A stretch of DNA of 64,000 nt from Guyanagaster necrorhizus (Eukaryota; Basidiomycota; Agaricomycetes; Agaricales; Physalacriaceae), in the NCBI RefSeq assembly GCF_019112545.1, contig NW_025064881.1, forward strand, positions 1,276,591 through 1,340,590, read 5' to 3'. Below the pieces are notes generated by a model. It worked only from the letters and a program-made list of their open reading frames with translations. It was not told the origin of the DNA and made no database searches. Of this stretch, positions 31,514 through 42,184 are shown piece after piece; positions within the stretch are counted from its first letter, which is position 1; each line of letters begins with the position of its first letter. Position numbers and translations under genes: made by a program.

Positions 31514-34137
31514 TCAATCTTCAATTTCATCCCCACTTCCTTCTGTGCCAGGTTCTTTCTAAAGATGCATGCGTCAGATATAGAAGGACGTCTAAACGAG
31601 AAACAACTCGTACTCTTTTCCAATAGGCTTTCCCGTAGTCTAAGAAAAGTTCCTGGTCTCTGTTCACTTTCTTCACTGCGAATCAGGTCTGTAAAAATTA
31701 CCATGCAAGAGGAAAGGGAAAAATGCAGACGAGTAAAGAGCAAAAGCCGATACTCTCCATGAACCAATGCAACTAGTGTTCCAGGAATGACGTGAGTTTC
31801 AAGGCAACTTTGGGAAGTCTGTAACGCACGACGAGTAGAACAGTTTGGCTTCTTCGAATGATTGAGGTATCGAGTTTCGTTTCCGATTCGACCTGCATCA
31901 ATGGTACGGACATTGTCGCTTGTATTCGCATCAAATGCATAGTTGAGACCCGTATAATCATGGATTAGCCCATTCAAATCTTGAGCGCCGTCGAAACCAA
32001 GATAGAGAATATCTCCAACATACTCTTTTCACAGTGTTAGTGTCATAGCGGAAACCGAAGACGATGCACCCACCGCCGATGTTTGTCCCGCGCTTAATCT
32101 CTTTTTTTGCAAAGGCGCCTAGGCCGTATGCACCTCGCTTGATTTCGAGAGCCTGTGTAGCTGAGTGAACAAGATAATTTAATTTGGATGAAGAGTTACG
32201 AACAGAATATCGCTGTCTCTGAAGAGCCATGTTCTCGCACTTGTTTTGATGTTCGGCACCTAGGTAAATATTATTGCATGATTCTGGTCATGCTTCTGCC
32301 ATAATCATGGAGAACACACCTCTGGTCCAATGCTTAACAGACTCCCCACTCAACGATGGAAACACGTACCGTGCATCACACCTCAGACAGAGCTCCGGGT
32401 CGCATTCTCTTCCACCAGCTACACAGGTGCATGTCTTCTCATTCGAGCAAAGCCCAGTCTTCTTCTCGTGAGTACATCCACATCCTTCCCTTCGACGGGG
32501 ACCTTCCCCAACAACAGTTCAGGAAGAATTTTCGAGGCATTGATGTACTCACAAGTTAGGCCACATCTACAATTTCTTTGGCAGTGGTGGGACTTGTGAT
32601 AGCATTGACAGTTGCTATTGGCATCGCACGGTCCAGGATGGCCACAAGGCGGTATGCTATCGTTGTCCGTGTCAAGTAATACCAGCTATAGTGAACGTCA
32701 ACCTACGGAACGTATGTCTTCATACCGTCATCATCATCTGTAGAAACATATCAGGGTCTCCGAGTTAATATGGTAAATATTTCCCTACAAAATACAAGTT
32801 GACGTTGTCCCTGGGATTGTCCTTTCCGTTCGCCTATAATGACTTTTTCGTCAGGAATGTTCCTGGTGCGGTATATGTAGACCTATATACACAGGTTAAG
32901 CAACAGAAGGTAGCAGACAATTGAGAACACACTTCAAGACATCTTTTTCGGCAGATGACGGCCAACGCACAGGGTGAAATGTCAGGATCCAGCTTCAATA
33001 CGCCACACAGAAACTCTTCGTCTTCAGGATCGGTCCACAAGACACCTTCCTGGCAAAATATGAGATCACGGAAGATATACTGGTAGGGACCTCACCATCA
33101 TACCATCCTGGCTTTCGTCGAGGTGACGGTAGCAGTCTAGCCCACAAGGAGTCCCCTGCCTCAGTTTGAAGCTTTGGTTCGTTTTCGTGGAGGTAACAGA
33201 TTTAATAGGCGGATACTCAACTATCCGCTCGTTGGAACGACGCAAACCGCAAAACGAAAAAAACTTACATTGATGAACCTTACAGGCGAGGTGTATACAA
33301 TTCATATTTGGACAAAATTGTGGCCTGAATCTGTTGATCTCGTTTAACAAGTCATTTTCATTGGGTAGCTTTCGCGGTGGTAGAGTCATGATGATGGGTT
33401 CGTCTAACCATGGGAGATTTGGCATGTCTCTGCGAAAAGGTAAATAACGGCTTCAACGCGATATCCATTCACTAACCTCTGAAATGTATCCCAGACCAAT
33501 CCTGATTCGTGTGAGATTCTCATGGGTCTCATGATTTTGAGCTCATCTATGGTGTCGAGCGACAAACCAAATTCGCAATGTAATCGCCGAGCAACCTCAA
33601 TCTCTAAGACTTCCACTGCAAAGAGAACAAATTAGACTTGAATGCGATAAGAAGAAACTTACCATCAGGGTCCACGAAATCGACCTGCCATTCGAAGGAC
33701 TCGTAGTTCCCCAAGTATTCGGCCAACGGGAAAGATGGGTCATCAGCGAAAGGAATAAAGGGAAGAGATTCAGCAGACAATGTCATATCAAAAGATTCCT
33801 TCTCTGCACTCCTAGATGCAGGTGTGCATGCCAGATATGGAGGATGTGGCTCGAAGTCTCCCGATACCGTTATTTCAATGCAAAACACAGTGCTGCTGGA
33901 AGTTGGCACTCCCTGGTCATCGCAAGACCACACTGAAAATATTTCGCCGGTCGCCTCCGAGTCAGCCTCAGATATCGGCACCTTATTTTCAAAGCTAACG
34001 TCAAATCCGCCGTCGTCGTCACCGTCATCGACAGCGAGAGACTGAATGTGAGCACGGGCCTCCTCTTGTTCCCAAACATAAAACTGGTCAAATACGTCGC
34101 TGCGCGTGGATAGGACAACTTCGCGGTCTATATCCAT
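31514..34137 (-). CDS. EZH2-like SET-domain histone methyltransferase (PRC2 catalytic subunit type), copy A
   Basis: Expected to methylate histone H3 Lys27 within a Polycomb repressive complex 2. From ATG 34137 it has an acidic N-terminal region (VFDQFYVWEQEEARAHIQSL; LPFIPFADDPSFPLAEYLG), then FRPQFCPNMNCIHLACKVH. A CXC domain follows, PCGHPGPCDANSNCQCYHK...CQRNCRCGLTC, then CGCTHEKKTGLCSNEKTC and CVAGGRECDPELCLRCDA. The SET domain has ALEIKRGAYGLGAFAKKEI, EYVGDILY, LNYAFDANTSDNVRTIDAG, the catalytic-site motif RYLNHSKKPNC, HGEYRLLLF and QELFLDYGKAYW. About 11 exons. The acidic tail probably ends at TGA 31514, after an intron following AYWKR. The N-terminus lacks about 70 residues present in copy B (63.3 kb). 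Confidence 0.85.
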
Positions 34138-34368
34138 TGGATGCGTCCTATGTAAAATAAAGAAGGTATAGAAAGAAGATGAAAGCGAGGATGGACTGCG
34201 AACACTGCCTTCCTTTCTAGGGTTTCATGTATTTTATTTTTAATTTCGTAATTTTCAGCATTGATCCATCTCGGATACGTACTGTCAATACGCGTCTTGT
34301 AAGAACTGTTCGCATTCTTCCTCCTCTACTAAGGTCGCAAGGCGTATTCGCCGGTATCCGAACTACGG
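34138..34368. promoter_or_regulatory. Short divergent promoter, EZH2-like / AP-3 delta
   Basis: Only 231 bp separate the two divergent starts. It is AT-rich (34225-34262). No exon encoding the extra N-terminus of the second EZH2-like copy was found here. Confidence 0.4.
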
Positions 34369-37300
34369 ATGTGGGAACGCACGCTGCAGGATCTCATTCG
34401 GGGGCTCCGAGCCAACAAAAAAGATGAAGCCAAGTTCATCGCCAAGGCCGTTGACGAGATCAGACAAGAAATCAAGGGCGAGGACATGGAGCTCAAGGCT
34501 GGTGCAGTACTGAAGCTCACCTATGTGAGTCCCTCTCTTCTTGCCGAAGGACTGGAATTTAACGTTGTACAGCTTGATATGCTTGGCTATGACATGAGCT
34601 GGGCCTCATTCCACGTCGTAGAAGTCATGTCGTCTCCCAGATTCCATATCAAAAGCGTTGGTTACCTTGCAGCCGTCCAGTCGTTCGACCAGGATACTGA
34701 TGTCTTGATGCTGACGACGAATTTGTTGAAGAAGGTATGTTGTATAAGCATGTTTCATTTCCCTCCTTAAGACGTCTCAGGACTTGGTTTCAACGCCGGC
34801 CGACCTCGCGGTAACGTTGAATGGAATATCTCATATCGCTACTCCAGACTTGGCTCGAGATCTCGCACCAGAGCTCATCAAAATGTTGAGCCATTCACGT
34901 CCGAATATCCGAAAGCGCGCAGTCGTCGCTTTGTACAAGGCAATGCTCAAGTATCCAGATGTATCATCAGAGGGAGTGTCGAGGCTAAAAGAACGATTAG
35001 AGGATGCAGATCCCAGTAAGCATCCTCCGATAACGGCTGTGGGCTTGAATTAAAACAGTGAAACCTTCAGGTGTCGTTGCTACCACCGTGAACGTACTTT
35101 GTGAACTAGCACGAAGGAGTCCTCAAGATTACCTTACATTGGCGCCTGTCCTATTTCACCTCATGACTACCTCATCTAACAACTGGATGCTCATCAAGAT
35201 CATTAAACTCGTAATTACCGTTTCATGTATTTCTTCCTTGTTTTGATTTCCGTTGTTAGTTTGGTTCTCTTTCCCCTCACGAACCTCGCTTAGTCCGCAA
35301 GCTTCAGCCGCCCATAACGGAACTCATATCGACAACGTCGGCCATCTCTTTACTTTACGAATGCGTGCATACTTGCATTATTGGAGGAATGCTTCGAGAG
35401 CCCTCAGGAGATTCTCTGGCTCGATTATGTGTTTCCAAGCTCGCAACATTCATTCAAGACGCCGATCAGAATCGTACGTGTCCGCAGTGCAGATGTATTC
35501 CAAGCACCTAATGGCGTAATAGTGAAGTACATTGCTCTCCTTGCAATGGTCAAGATTGTCCCTTCTCACCCCTACCTAGTGGCTGAATACCAAGATACTA
35601 TTCTAGCAAGCGTGAGCGACCAGGATATCAGTATTCGCATGCGTGCTCTTGACTTGGTATCGGCCATGGTGATTAGTTCTTATCATCAGAGGCAGCTTAA
35701 GACTCATGCCCGAACTGTAGGTCAATCGAGATAACCTTCAATCAATCGTGCAGCAAGTCCTCTCACATCTAGTATCTGGCTCGACAATAGCGCCACTGCC
35801 AACCGCCTCTCAGTCTCTTGCTCAGCACCTGGAACCGTCTTCTCCACAGAGTGTTAGGCCCTACATTCCGCCATCAAAGGCGTACCGACTTGTCCTTTCA
35901 CAACGGATCCTCAATATGTGTTTCCAAGATACTTACGATAATGTCACGAACTTTGAATGGTACCTGTCGGTCCTCGTCGATTTGGCCCATGTAGCCAACG
36001 TCGATGTTGGGTCCCAGATTCGAGACCAGCTGGTTGATGTGGTGGGACGGGTACGAGCGGCACGGCGATATGCTGTGAAGCTAATGTACACGCTACTTAT
36101 CGACGATACGATGCTTCGGAATGCTCAAGATGAAGGTAGTTGTTCCGAGGTGCTATGGGCAGCTGCTTGGATATGCGGTGAATATTGCAGGTTTGTGTTT
36201 TCTTCAATCGATGTTGGATTGCCGTTAACGGTGGATTCTAGTGAACTGGCTGAGCCCCAGAAGTTGCTTCCCTATTTGTTGCAGCCCGATATATCACATT
36301 TGTCACCAGATATTATCGCTGTTTACATCCAAGCAGCAGCAAAGATCTTTGGGTTTTGGGCAACCGAAGTTGCGCAACGTTGGACTGAGGACGATCTGTC
36401 TGAGGTGAAAACCCTTGTTGCGACGGTCATCAGTCGAGGGAGCGACTTCATCAGCAGCCCTCATATCGAGGTGCAAGAACGGGTAAGATTTATCATACTC
36501 TTATTGCATTTCGTCCTCATGATATTTTAGGCAGCAAACACTGTACAGCTCTTCCGCTTCATACAGGCGGACCTTGACTCACATCATCCGATACAAGAGA
36601 CGCCATTCGGCGAAGCTAGCTCGTCGTTCGATCCCATTGCTGAACCTCGCTTTCCTAAAAGTCTTTACCTCATACAGCCCCTCTTCAGCACGTATCAGCT
36701 CAACCCAGTTGGTGCCGCTGCACAGGAAAGCGTCCCGATTCCCGAGGGTTTGGATTTGGATGCGTGGATCATTCCTCCATCGCCAAAGCCCACCGACGAG
36801 CTGAATGGTAAAGCGAAGAAGAGCAAGAAGGGAAAAGAAAAAGAGACCAACGGTGTGAAGAGGAAGAAGAAGCGGAAGGAAAGCAATGGCCTATTGTATG
36901 ACGATGTGTTGACTCCTACCAGTGTCGAGGAGACTGTGGAGGAACATGCAGAGCGAGAACGGGTATTTCCCCCCTCCTTGTGCGTTAATAATTTGACTGA
37001 CGTATTTCATCTCATAGCGCAAGGCGGAGAGACTGAAACAGCTCAAAGACGACCCGTACTATATCATTGAAGACCAGCCTACTCCACCCAATGATGTGGA
37101 TTCAATACCCGTCGTTCGACTGGAGGGGATGCCATCGCTGTCAGGTAAGTATGTTCACTCGAAAACCACCAGTCATTGCAAACCCACTTCTCTTCGCCGC
37201 AGAACCAGAAGTTATTGATCCGCAGCTACCCACACTTCGCAGCATGTCCGAGACATCCCTGGGACCGGTCGTCATCGACAAAGATGGCGAGATGCCTGAG

Positions 37301-37519
37301 GGCGCTATGGTTAAATCAGCAACATCGACTCCCAGGAACATATCTACACCTTCGCGGGGAACGCCGCCGCCACCGATAACCTCCTTCCCTCAATATGATG
37401 TGCCTGATAATGATACCCGGACGAGTACACCGGAGCCTATCAAAGTTACGAGGTCGAAGAAGAAGAAGACGGGGACAGGGAAGAAGAAACGGACGCAAGT
37501 ATTATCTGACCAGCCTTGA
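34369..37519 (+). CDS. APL5: AP-3 complex subunit delta (adaptin)
   Basis: Large subunit of the AP-3 adaptor, which sorts cargo from Golgi/endosome to vacuole. The start MWERTLQDLIRGLRANKKDE at ATG 34369 is the conserved family N-terminus. It is followed by KFIAKAVDEIRQEIKGEDMELKAGAVLKLTY, LDMLGYDMSWASFHVVEVMSS, the HEAT-type solenoid (PNIRKRAVVALYKAMLKYPDVS; DQDISIRMRALDLVSAMV) and YNALH-like helices up to 36.5 kb. The C-terminal hinge is Lys-rich (KAKKSKKGKEKE; SKKKKTGTGKKK), as in fungal delta adaptins. Nine or more introns; stop 37519. No lesions seen. Divergent from the EZH2-like gene. Confidence 0.92.
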
Positions 37520-37657
37520 TACACATGAGATTGTAAATCTTCTTATAGTAACCTTTACATATATATCCAGAAACTTGGCCCCGAGTCAAGTGCGTTGATT
37601 TCATCCGGCAAACTCCGAAACGGGAGCAAATGCCGAACGAAAAGTCGAAGTTCGAAC

Positions 37658-38590
37658 ATGGCATTCTATCATTCGCAGCGATATTTGCTCTCAACTCTCG
37701 ACCATATTTACTCATTGCTCTCTCTTTTACCGACCTTATGGGGCATTGCGTTGCAGAAATTACTGTCCTATATACACTCAGTTGATATTTTCAACCCACC
37801 GGACTCTGTCGTTGACGAAATCCTTCGCTCTCTGAAGAAAATCGTGCAGGAAAATCCCTCCTTGGAATGGGCATCCATCATCCACCTCGATGACACGCGA
37901 GTGTTGAAGCGCTTCCGTTGTTCCATGCGTGAGGCGAGAGCCATGGAACATGTCCGCCAGCTCACTACCATTCCCATTCCTCGTGTCCACTGGGCCTTTG
38001 TTCGCGACGGCAGGCGCTACATCGTCATGGACAGAGTAAAGGGTCAAACCCTTCGCGCCGCAAAGATTTCTGACCTATCCATTCTCCATAATATCGCTCA
38101 GTCAGTCATCTCCTACCAGCGCCAGCTCGAAGCTCTCGGTGCCTCATGTCGGTCCCTAGGGTCTTGGCCAGAGGGCCCGTATCGAAATTCCTATTTTGCA
38201 CCCGCACTCCAGGAGACTATGATAGGAATAGAAGAGCCAGGTGTTTTTCAATCAGTTGTGGACTTTCACAATTACTGGCGCGTTCGTTTAGGCCGTGGTG
38301 CGGTCCTGCTACCTCCCGAAGACAGCCTGGACGGCCCTTCGGCGGATGCGGTGCTAATGCACGCTGATTTGAATGACCACAACATTATGGTTGAAAACGG
38401 GGCCATTACCGCCATTTTGGATTGGGAGACTTTGGGTTGGTACCCGCGCTTCTGGGACAATCTGCTGTTGCGCTCTGGGGCCATATGGTCACAGTCATGG
38501 TCTGAGGTCATTTTATCTGAATGGGGTGAGATGGTGGAGCCAGAGAGAAGCTACTCCACGGCATTGGGCCGATTTTGGTCCTTGGGATGA
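37658..38590 (+). CDS. APH-fold phosphotransferase (aminoglycoside-phosphotransferase-like)
   Basis: Single-exon gene of about 310 residues from ATG 37658 (MAFYHSQRYLLSTLDH). The kinase core is visible: VLKRFRCSMREARAMEHVRQ (nucleotide-binding Lys region), IPIPRVHWAFVRDGRRYIVMDRV (hinge), catalytic loop LMHADLNDHNIMV (His-x-Asp-x4-Asn) and the metal-binding ILDWETLGWYPRFWD. Fungal members of this family are numerous and mostly of unknown small-molecule substrate; it is not evidence of antibiotic resistance. A broken second copy lies at 40.1-40.7 kb, in both cases followed by a copy of the small conserved gene. Confidence 0.85.
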   Translation: MAFYHSQRYLLSTLDHIYSLLSLLPTLWGIALQKLLSYIHSVDIFNPPDSVVDEILRSLKKIVQENPSLEWASIIHLDDTRVLKRFRCSMREARAMEHVRQLTTIPIPRVHWAFVRDGRRYIVMDRVKGQTLRAAKISDLSILHNIAQSVISYQRQLEALGASCRSLGSWPEGPYRNSYFAPALQETMIGIEEPGVFQSVVDFHNYWRVRLGRGAVLLPPEDSLDGPSADAVLMHADLNDHNIMVENGAITAILDWETLGWYPRFWDNLLLRSGAIWSQSWSEVILSEWGEMVEPERSYSTALGRFWSLG

Positions 38591-38911
38591 ACTTAGTTAA
38601 GTGGTACAGTAGTTTTTATTTAATACTGTTCGATGCAATTCTGACAACCGACATATTAGTTTCGGGATCTCAACTTGTCTTTGTACCGCCCCTGCCATGA
38701 GGTCCCCGCCCATTCCGTGGGCGGCTACTTGAATTGCCATCCATGGGACTGCCACGGGGTCGAAGATGTCGATGACGTTCATGCTCATCCATGTGAGCCG
38801 CTGATAAGTGGGTGTGATGATATCGGCTCGTTCCAGTACTTTCTATCCCACCCCACACTAGATCCTTCTAGTTCGTTCTGCGATCGCCCGATACTAAGAT
38901 AACGAACAACT
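38591..38911. other. Intergenic, nothing recognised
   Basis: Short spacer between the kinase and the small conserved gene. No motif seen. Confidence 0.4.
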
Positions 38912-39436
38912 ATGACGCGAAATTCCATTCTACCTAACGAGATGGGCCGTCCTTCCGGTCGTCTGCCACCGATCGACCTACATTATTGGAACCCTGACCC
39001 CGACACCGAAGTCCCAATTCACATAATGGTTACGCGTATATCCGGTTTCACTGATCTACGTGACTTGCACTGGAAATTGGTGTGGGCGGTGAAGACAGTA
39101 GAGAAGGATAAGGATGTGCAGATCTTTCATCGGCGGCTGGAGGTTGTGCAAGAGATCGGCTTCAACCACCTTACAAACTGGGGTGCAGTCACTCAGGTAG
39201 AGACCACGAGTAGCAAAAGGTTCAACCCACGGAAGGTGATCACGACGATGAACCTCGCCCAACGCAAAGAGCTGGAGAAGATAGCAGCACGGGTTAGGGT
39301 GGAGGAGCCAGATGGGGTGTGGAATTGTCAAGACTGGATTGTAACCGTGCTTCAACAGGCAGAGCAAGCAGGCCTTATTACCAAGAATGAGTGGACGGCG
39401 GCCGTCACTTGGGCAAAGAATGGGGGGGAAGAATAA
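38912..39436 (+). CDS. Small conserved hypothetical protein, tandem copy 1
   Basis: Single exon, 174 residues, start MTRNSILPNEMGRPSG. I do not know its function. Comparison with copy 2 (40964) shows strong protein-level constraint: PNEMGRPSGRLPPIDL, the PDPD motif, MVTRI, DLRDLHWKL, EVVQEIG, NHLTNWGA, QVET, VRVEEP, WNCQDWI, AEQAGL and EWTAAV are shared. The C-terminal WNCQDWI-VTVLQQAEQAGL-EW pattern resembles a small basidiomycete-specific family with no assigned role. No signal peptide or TM segment; probably cytosolic. Confidence 0.75.
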   Translation: MTRNSILPNEMGRPSGRLPPIDLHYWNPDPDTEVPIHIMVTRISGFTDLRDLHWKLVWAVKTVEKDKDVQIFHRRLEVVQEIGFNHLTNWGAVTQVETTSSKRFNPRKVITTMNLAQRKELEKIAARVRVEEPDGVWNCQDWIVTVLQQAEQAGLITKNEWTAAVTWAKNGGEE

Positions 39437-40079
39437 AACCTGCTGGAAATGCATACTCGTGCACGATTCATTTCTGTACGTCTTTCTACCGCTTCGAAAT
39501 TTCGACAAGTCCGATTAAATAATCAGCGGAGTAGCCAAAAAAAATCAGTACTGACCTTTCCCGGAAATGATTATGGAGTCGACATGATGTCCTTGTTTTT
39601 TTCTGGCCTAGCCGTTGCATACTTTGATGATCTTTTCAGTCCTCAGACCCCCATTTGTATTGCCTTACCCTGGATCCCGCCTAGGGGTTTTTCATCCCTG
39701 AACATGTCATTTCCCTGATATAGCATCTTTCTTTCTGCGGGACGGTGACTTCAACATACGTAAATCTCGTCACGTACCATTAGCTGCGAAGTTAGTCGGT
39801 GTTTTTATTCCGGAATTCGGTCCGTTACCCATGCGCGGAGCTTCAAATATCTGTTCGCCGGACGGCGTCAAGCTTGCCAGACGCGACAATTGATTATCGT
39901 TCATCAGCGCTTCAGCTTCAGGTTTCCAGTTAATTCCCTTCCTTTGCCTATATATGCAATGTTAAGGTATCTGAAGGAACATCGGTTCTTATTCATGGCA
40001 CTTGTCTCCTAACGTTATGGTCACGTACTGAGTTGTCTTTGATATATCATTCCCCTTAAGATCCGGATTCTGACAACGT
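39437..40079. other. Intergenic, nothing recognised
   Basis: No supported gene between the two tandem units. Confidence 0.4.
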
Positions 40080-40690
40080 TCCCAGCTTTTCCAAAACAAA
40101 ACTCTTCCAAGGAACTTGACATTGGATGACAAGGACAACATTGATCTCAATGATACGCGACTGTCCTAAGGTTTTCAGTGTTCTACACGCGTGGATTGCG
40201 GACTCGCGACAATACATACTACTATCTTCACCCCCCATGTTCACTGGGCCTTCCATCGCAGATATGCTATTACGAAACAGTCGGGGGCTAATGATCTTGT
40301 GTTTTCAAGATTCTGACGCGTTTCGGACCGTTCAGGGAATTGCTCGGATACCTATTTCGTACCCACGCCTCCTGCATTGAATCACTGGACTCTTAATCAT
40401 AAGGCCTTACGGTACGACACCCTTCGAGCTGCTTCTAGAAACTATAAAGGGCATTAGAGTAGCTAGGTGTCTATCCGGTTTTTGACTATCATAACTATCG
40501 GCGTGTTCGTCTGGTCACGATGCAACGCTTCTGTCCTCTTGCGGCTGCGGTTTTGGACTGTGAAATGCTGTTTTGGACTACTAGTGCCCACGATTCTGGG
40601 ACAGCATATTATTTGAGATCCGGCCTTGGTGGGATGCCTGTTGAGCCGTGTTCGGCCAAATCTGGAGCCAGAGAGAATATAATACATGAC
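40080..40690 (+). pseudogene. Decayed tandem copy of the APH-fold kinase
   Basis: DNA text matches the intact kinase in order. GATCTCAATGATACGCGACT (40141) corresponds to the HLDDTRV region. TGTTCACTGGGCC (40238) corresponds to VHWAF. TTTGACTATCATAACTATCG (40482) corresponds to DFHNYWRVRL. TTCTGGGACAGCATATTATT (40593) corresponds to FWDNLLLRSG. TGGAGCCAGAGAGAA (40662) corresponds to VEPERSY. The catalytic loop is gone and the frame is broken repeatedly. A clear dead copy. Confidence 0.8.
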
Positions 40691-40963
40691 AGTCAGCCGG
40701 TTCTTGATGACCTGAATATAAAAAAGTAAGATTTGATTCGCCTTAGTCTATATCCGCAGAATAATGCAACAATTTCCGTCTAGGGTTTCGGGCTGACTTT
40801 GAATTTCTTGTCTGTATCAGTCCTCAGTCGTCTGGCTGGATATCGATGGCGTTCATGTGATTGAACAACGCTATCTGCCAGGTCCAGCTACTCTTTTCAA
40901 CTTTCATCAGGTATTTTTCATGTCGATTCCATGATGAGATAATGATGAGATGACTCGTAAGGT

Positions 40964-41479
40964 ATGGCTATACTTCCCAACGAGATGGGTCGACCCTCTG
41001 GTCGTCTACCACCGATCGACCTCAAACGCTGGTATCCAGATCCTGACTCCGACCTCGCCGTTCAAATAATGGTCACTCGCATTCCCACCATGACCGATCT
41101 ACGAGATCTTCACTGGAAGCTCTTCTGGGTGGTAAAGATGGAAGAAAACGGCGGCGTTCAGCACATCTACCGTCGATTCCTTGAGGTCGTCCAGGAGATT
41201 GGGTATAACCATCTTACCAACTGGGGCGCCATCACCCAGGTGGAGACGCAGAACAGCCAAAGGACAAAGCCTCGGAAGGCCATCACGGTGATGAGCCTTC
41301 CCCAACGACAAGAGCTGGAGAGAATCGCGGCGGGTGTTAGGGTGGAGGAGCCCAATGGGGAGTGGAACTGCCAAGATTGGATCATCACTGTCTTGCAGAA
41401 GGCGGAGCAGGCAGGTCTTGTTACAAACAACGAGTGGACCGCCGCTGTTGCTTGGGCAAGGAAGGGAGGTGAAGAGTGA
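40964..41479 (+). CDS. Small conserved hypothetical protein, tandem copy 2
   Basis: Single exon, 171 residues, start MAILPNEMGRPSGRLPP. It is intact and clearly homologous to copy 1, with many conservative changes (VQHIYRRFLEVVQEIGYNHL; NCQDWIITVLQKAEQAGLV). Retention of both copies while the neighbouring kinase decayed suggests that this gene, not the kinase, is under selection. A T-rich homopolymer run (41483-41503) follows the stop. Confidence 0.75.
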   Translation: MAILPNEMGRPSGRLPPIDLKRWYPDPDSDLAVQIMVTRIPTMTDLRDLHWKLFWVVKMEENGGVQHIYRRFLEVVQEIGYNHLTNWGAITQVETQNSQRTKPRKAITVMSLPQRQELERIAAGVRVEEPNGEWNCQDWIITVLQKAEQAGLVTNNEWTAAVAWARKGGEE

Positions 41480-42184
41480 AGTTTTTTTTTCTTTTTTTTT
41501 TTTCCATTTACCAGGTTTCAGTGCGCTGTTCTCTCTTGCTCAGTTCACTTGCTTATTTGTTGTACAGATACTTGTGATTTCTCAAATGTCTGTGAACGCA
41601 ACGGTAACGGAAATGTCATTTTGTTTTTAACAGAGCACTGCTCTACCAAAGGTTTTCTTTCTTGAAAACGCATAAATAACGTCGAAGCGCCACACAGACC
41701 TAGCCTCCGCCGACCCAGACCGTTGGTTTGTCAGCAGTCTGGTCATTGTCAAGCGCTCGACGTTGCATCAAAAATGTATGGACCTACTGCGACAGCTGGC
41801 GGATCTGTGCTACTGACATTTCAAGGAATCAAAGATTGTGCGATGTCCACAATGCGAAGCAAAGGTAATAAATCAGGAGAGTTCTGTTCCGAAACCGTAC
41901 TCAGGCCCTTCAATTCTTGTTCGTCTTTCACAGCACGTTCACTACGCAGAAGGCTGACCTACTTACACATAGCGTGACAGTCGAGATACTTCGGCACATT
42001 TTAGGACCTCGAAGACCCAATCCAATACACGACTTCTGGAGGGGATCTCCATCGACATTGTGGCATGGCGGTATCTTGTTATATCCTTCGATGACGGCAC
42101 CACAATGATCGACGCAGCATCTGACTCATCCTAGGTCACCGGCGGAGTACATTCCTCAGATTTTCTCTTTGGTCTCTTACCAGT
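41480..42184. other. Intergenic, nothing recognised
   Basis: T-tract at 41483-41503. No gene seen. Confidence 0.4.

Noticed and set aside
37395..37598. Extra C-terminal exon of AP-3 delta (ending NLAPSQVR)
   Set aside because: No convincing donor/acceptor joins it, and the Lys-rich tail ending at 37519 is normal for the family.
37658..38590. Antibiotic-resistance kinase
   Set aside because: The APH fold is very common in fungal genomes with unrelated or unknown substrates; nothing in the sequence supports aminoglycoside specificity.
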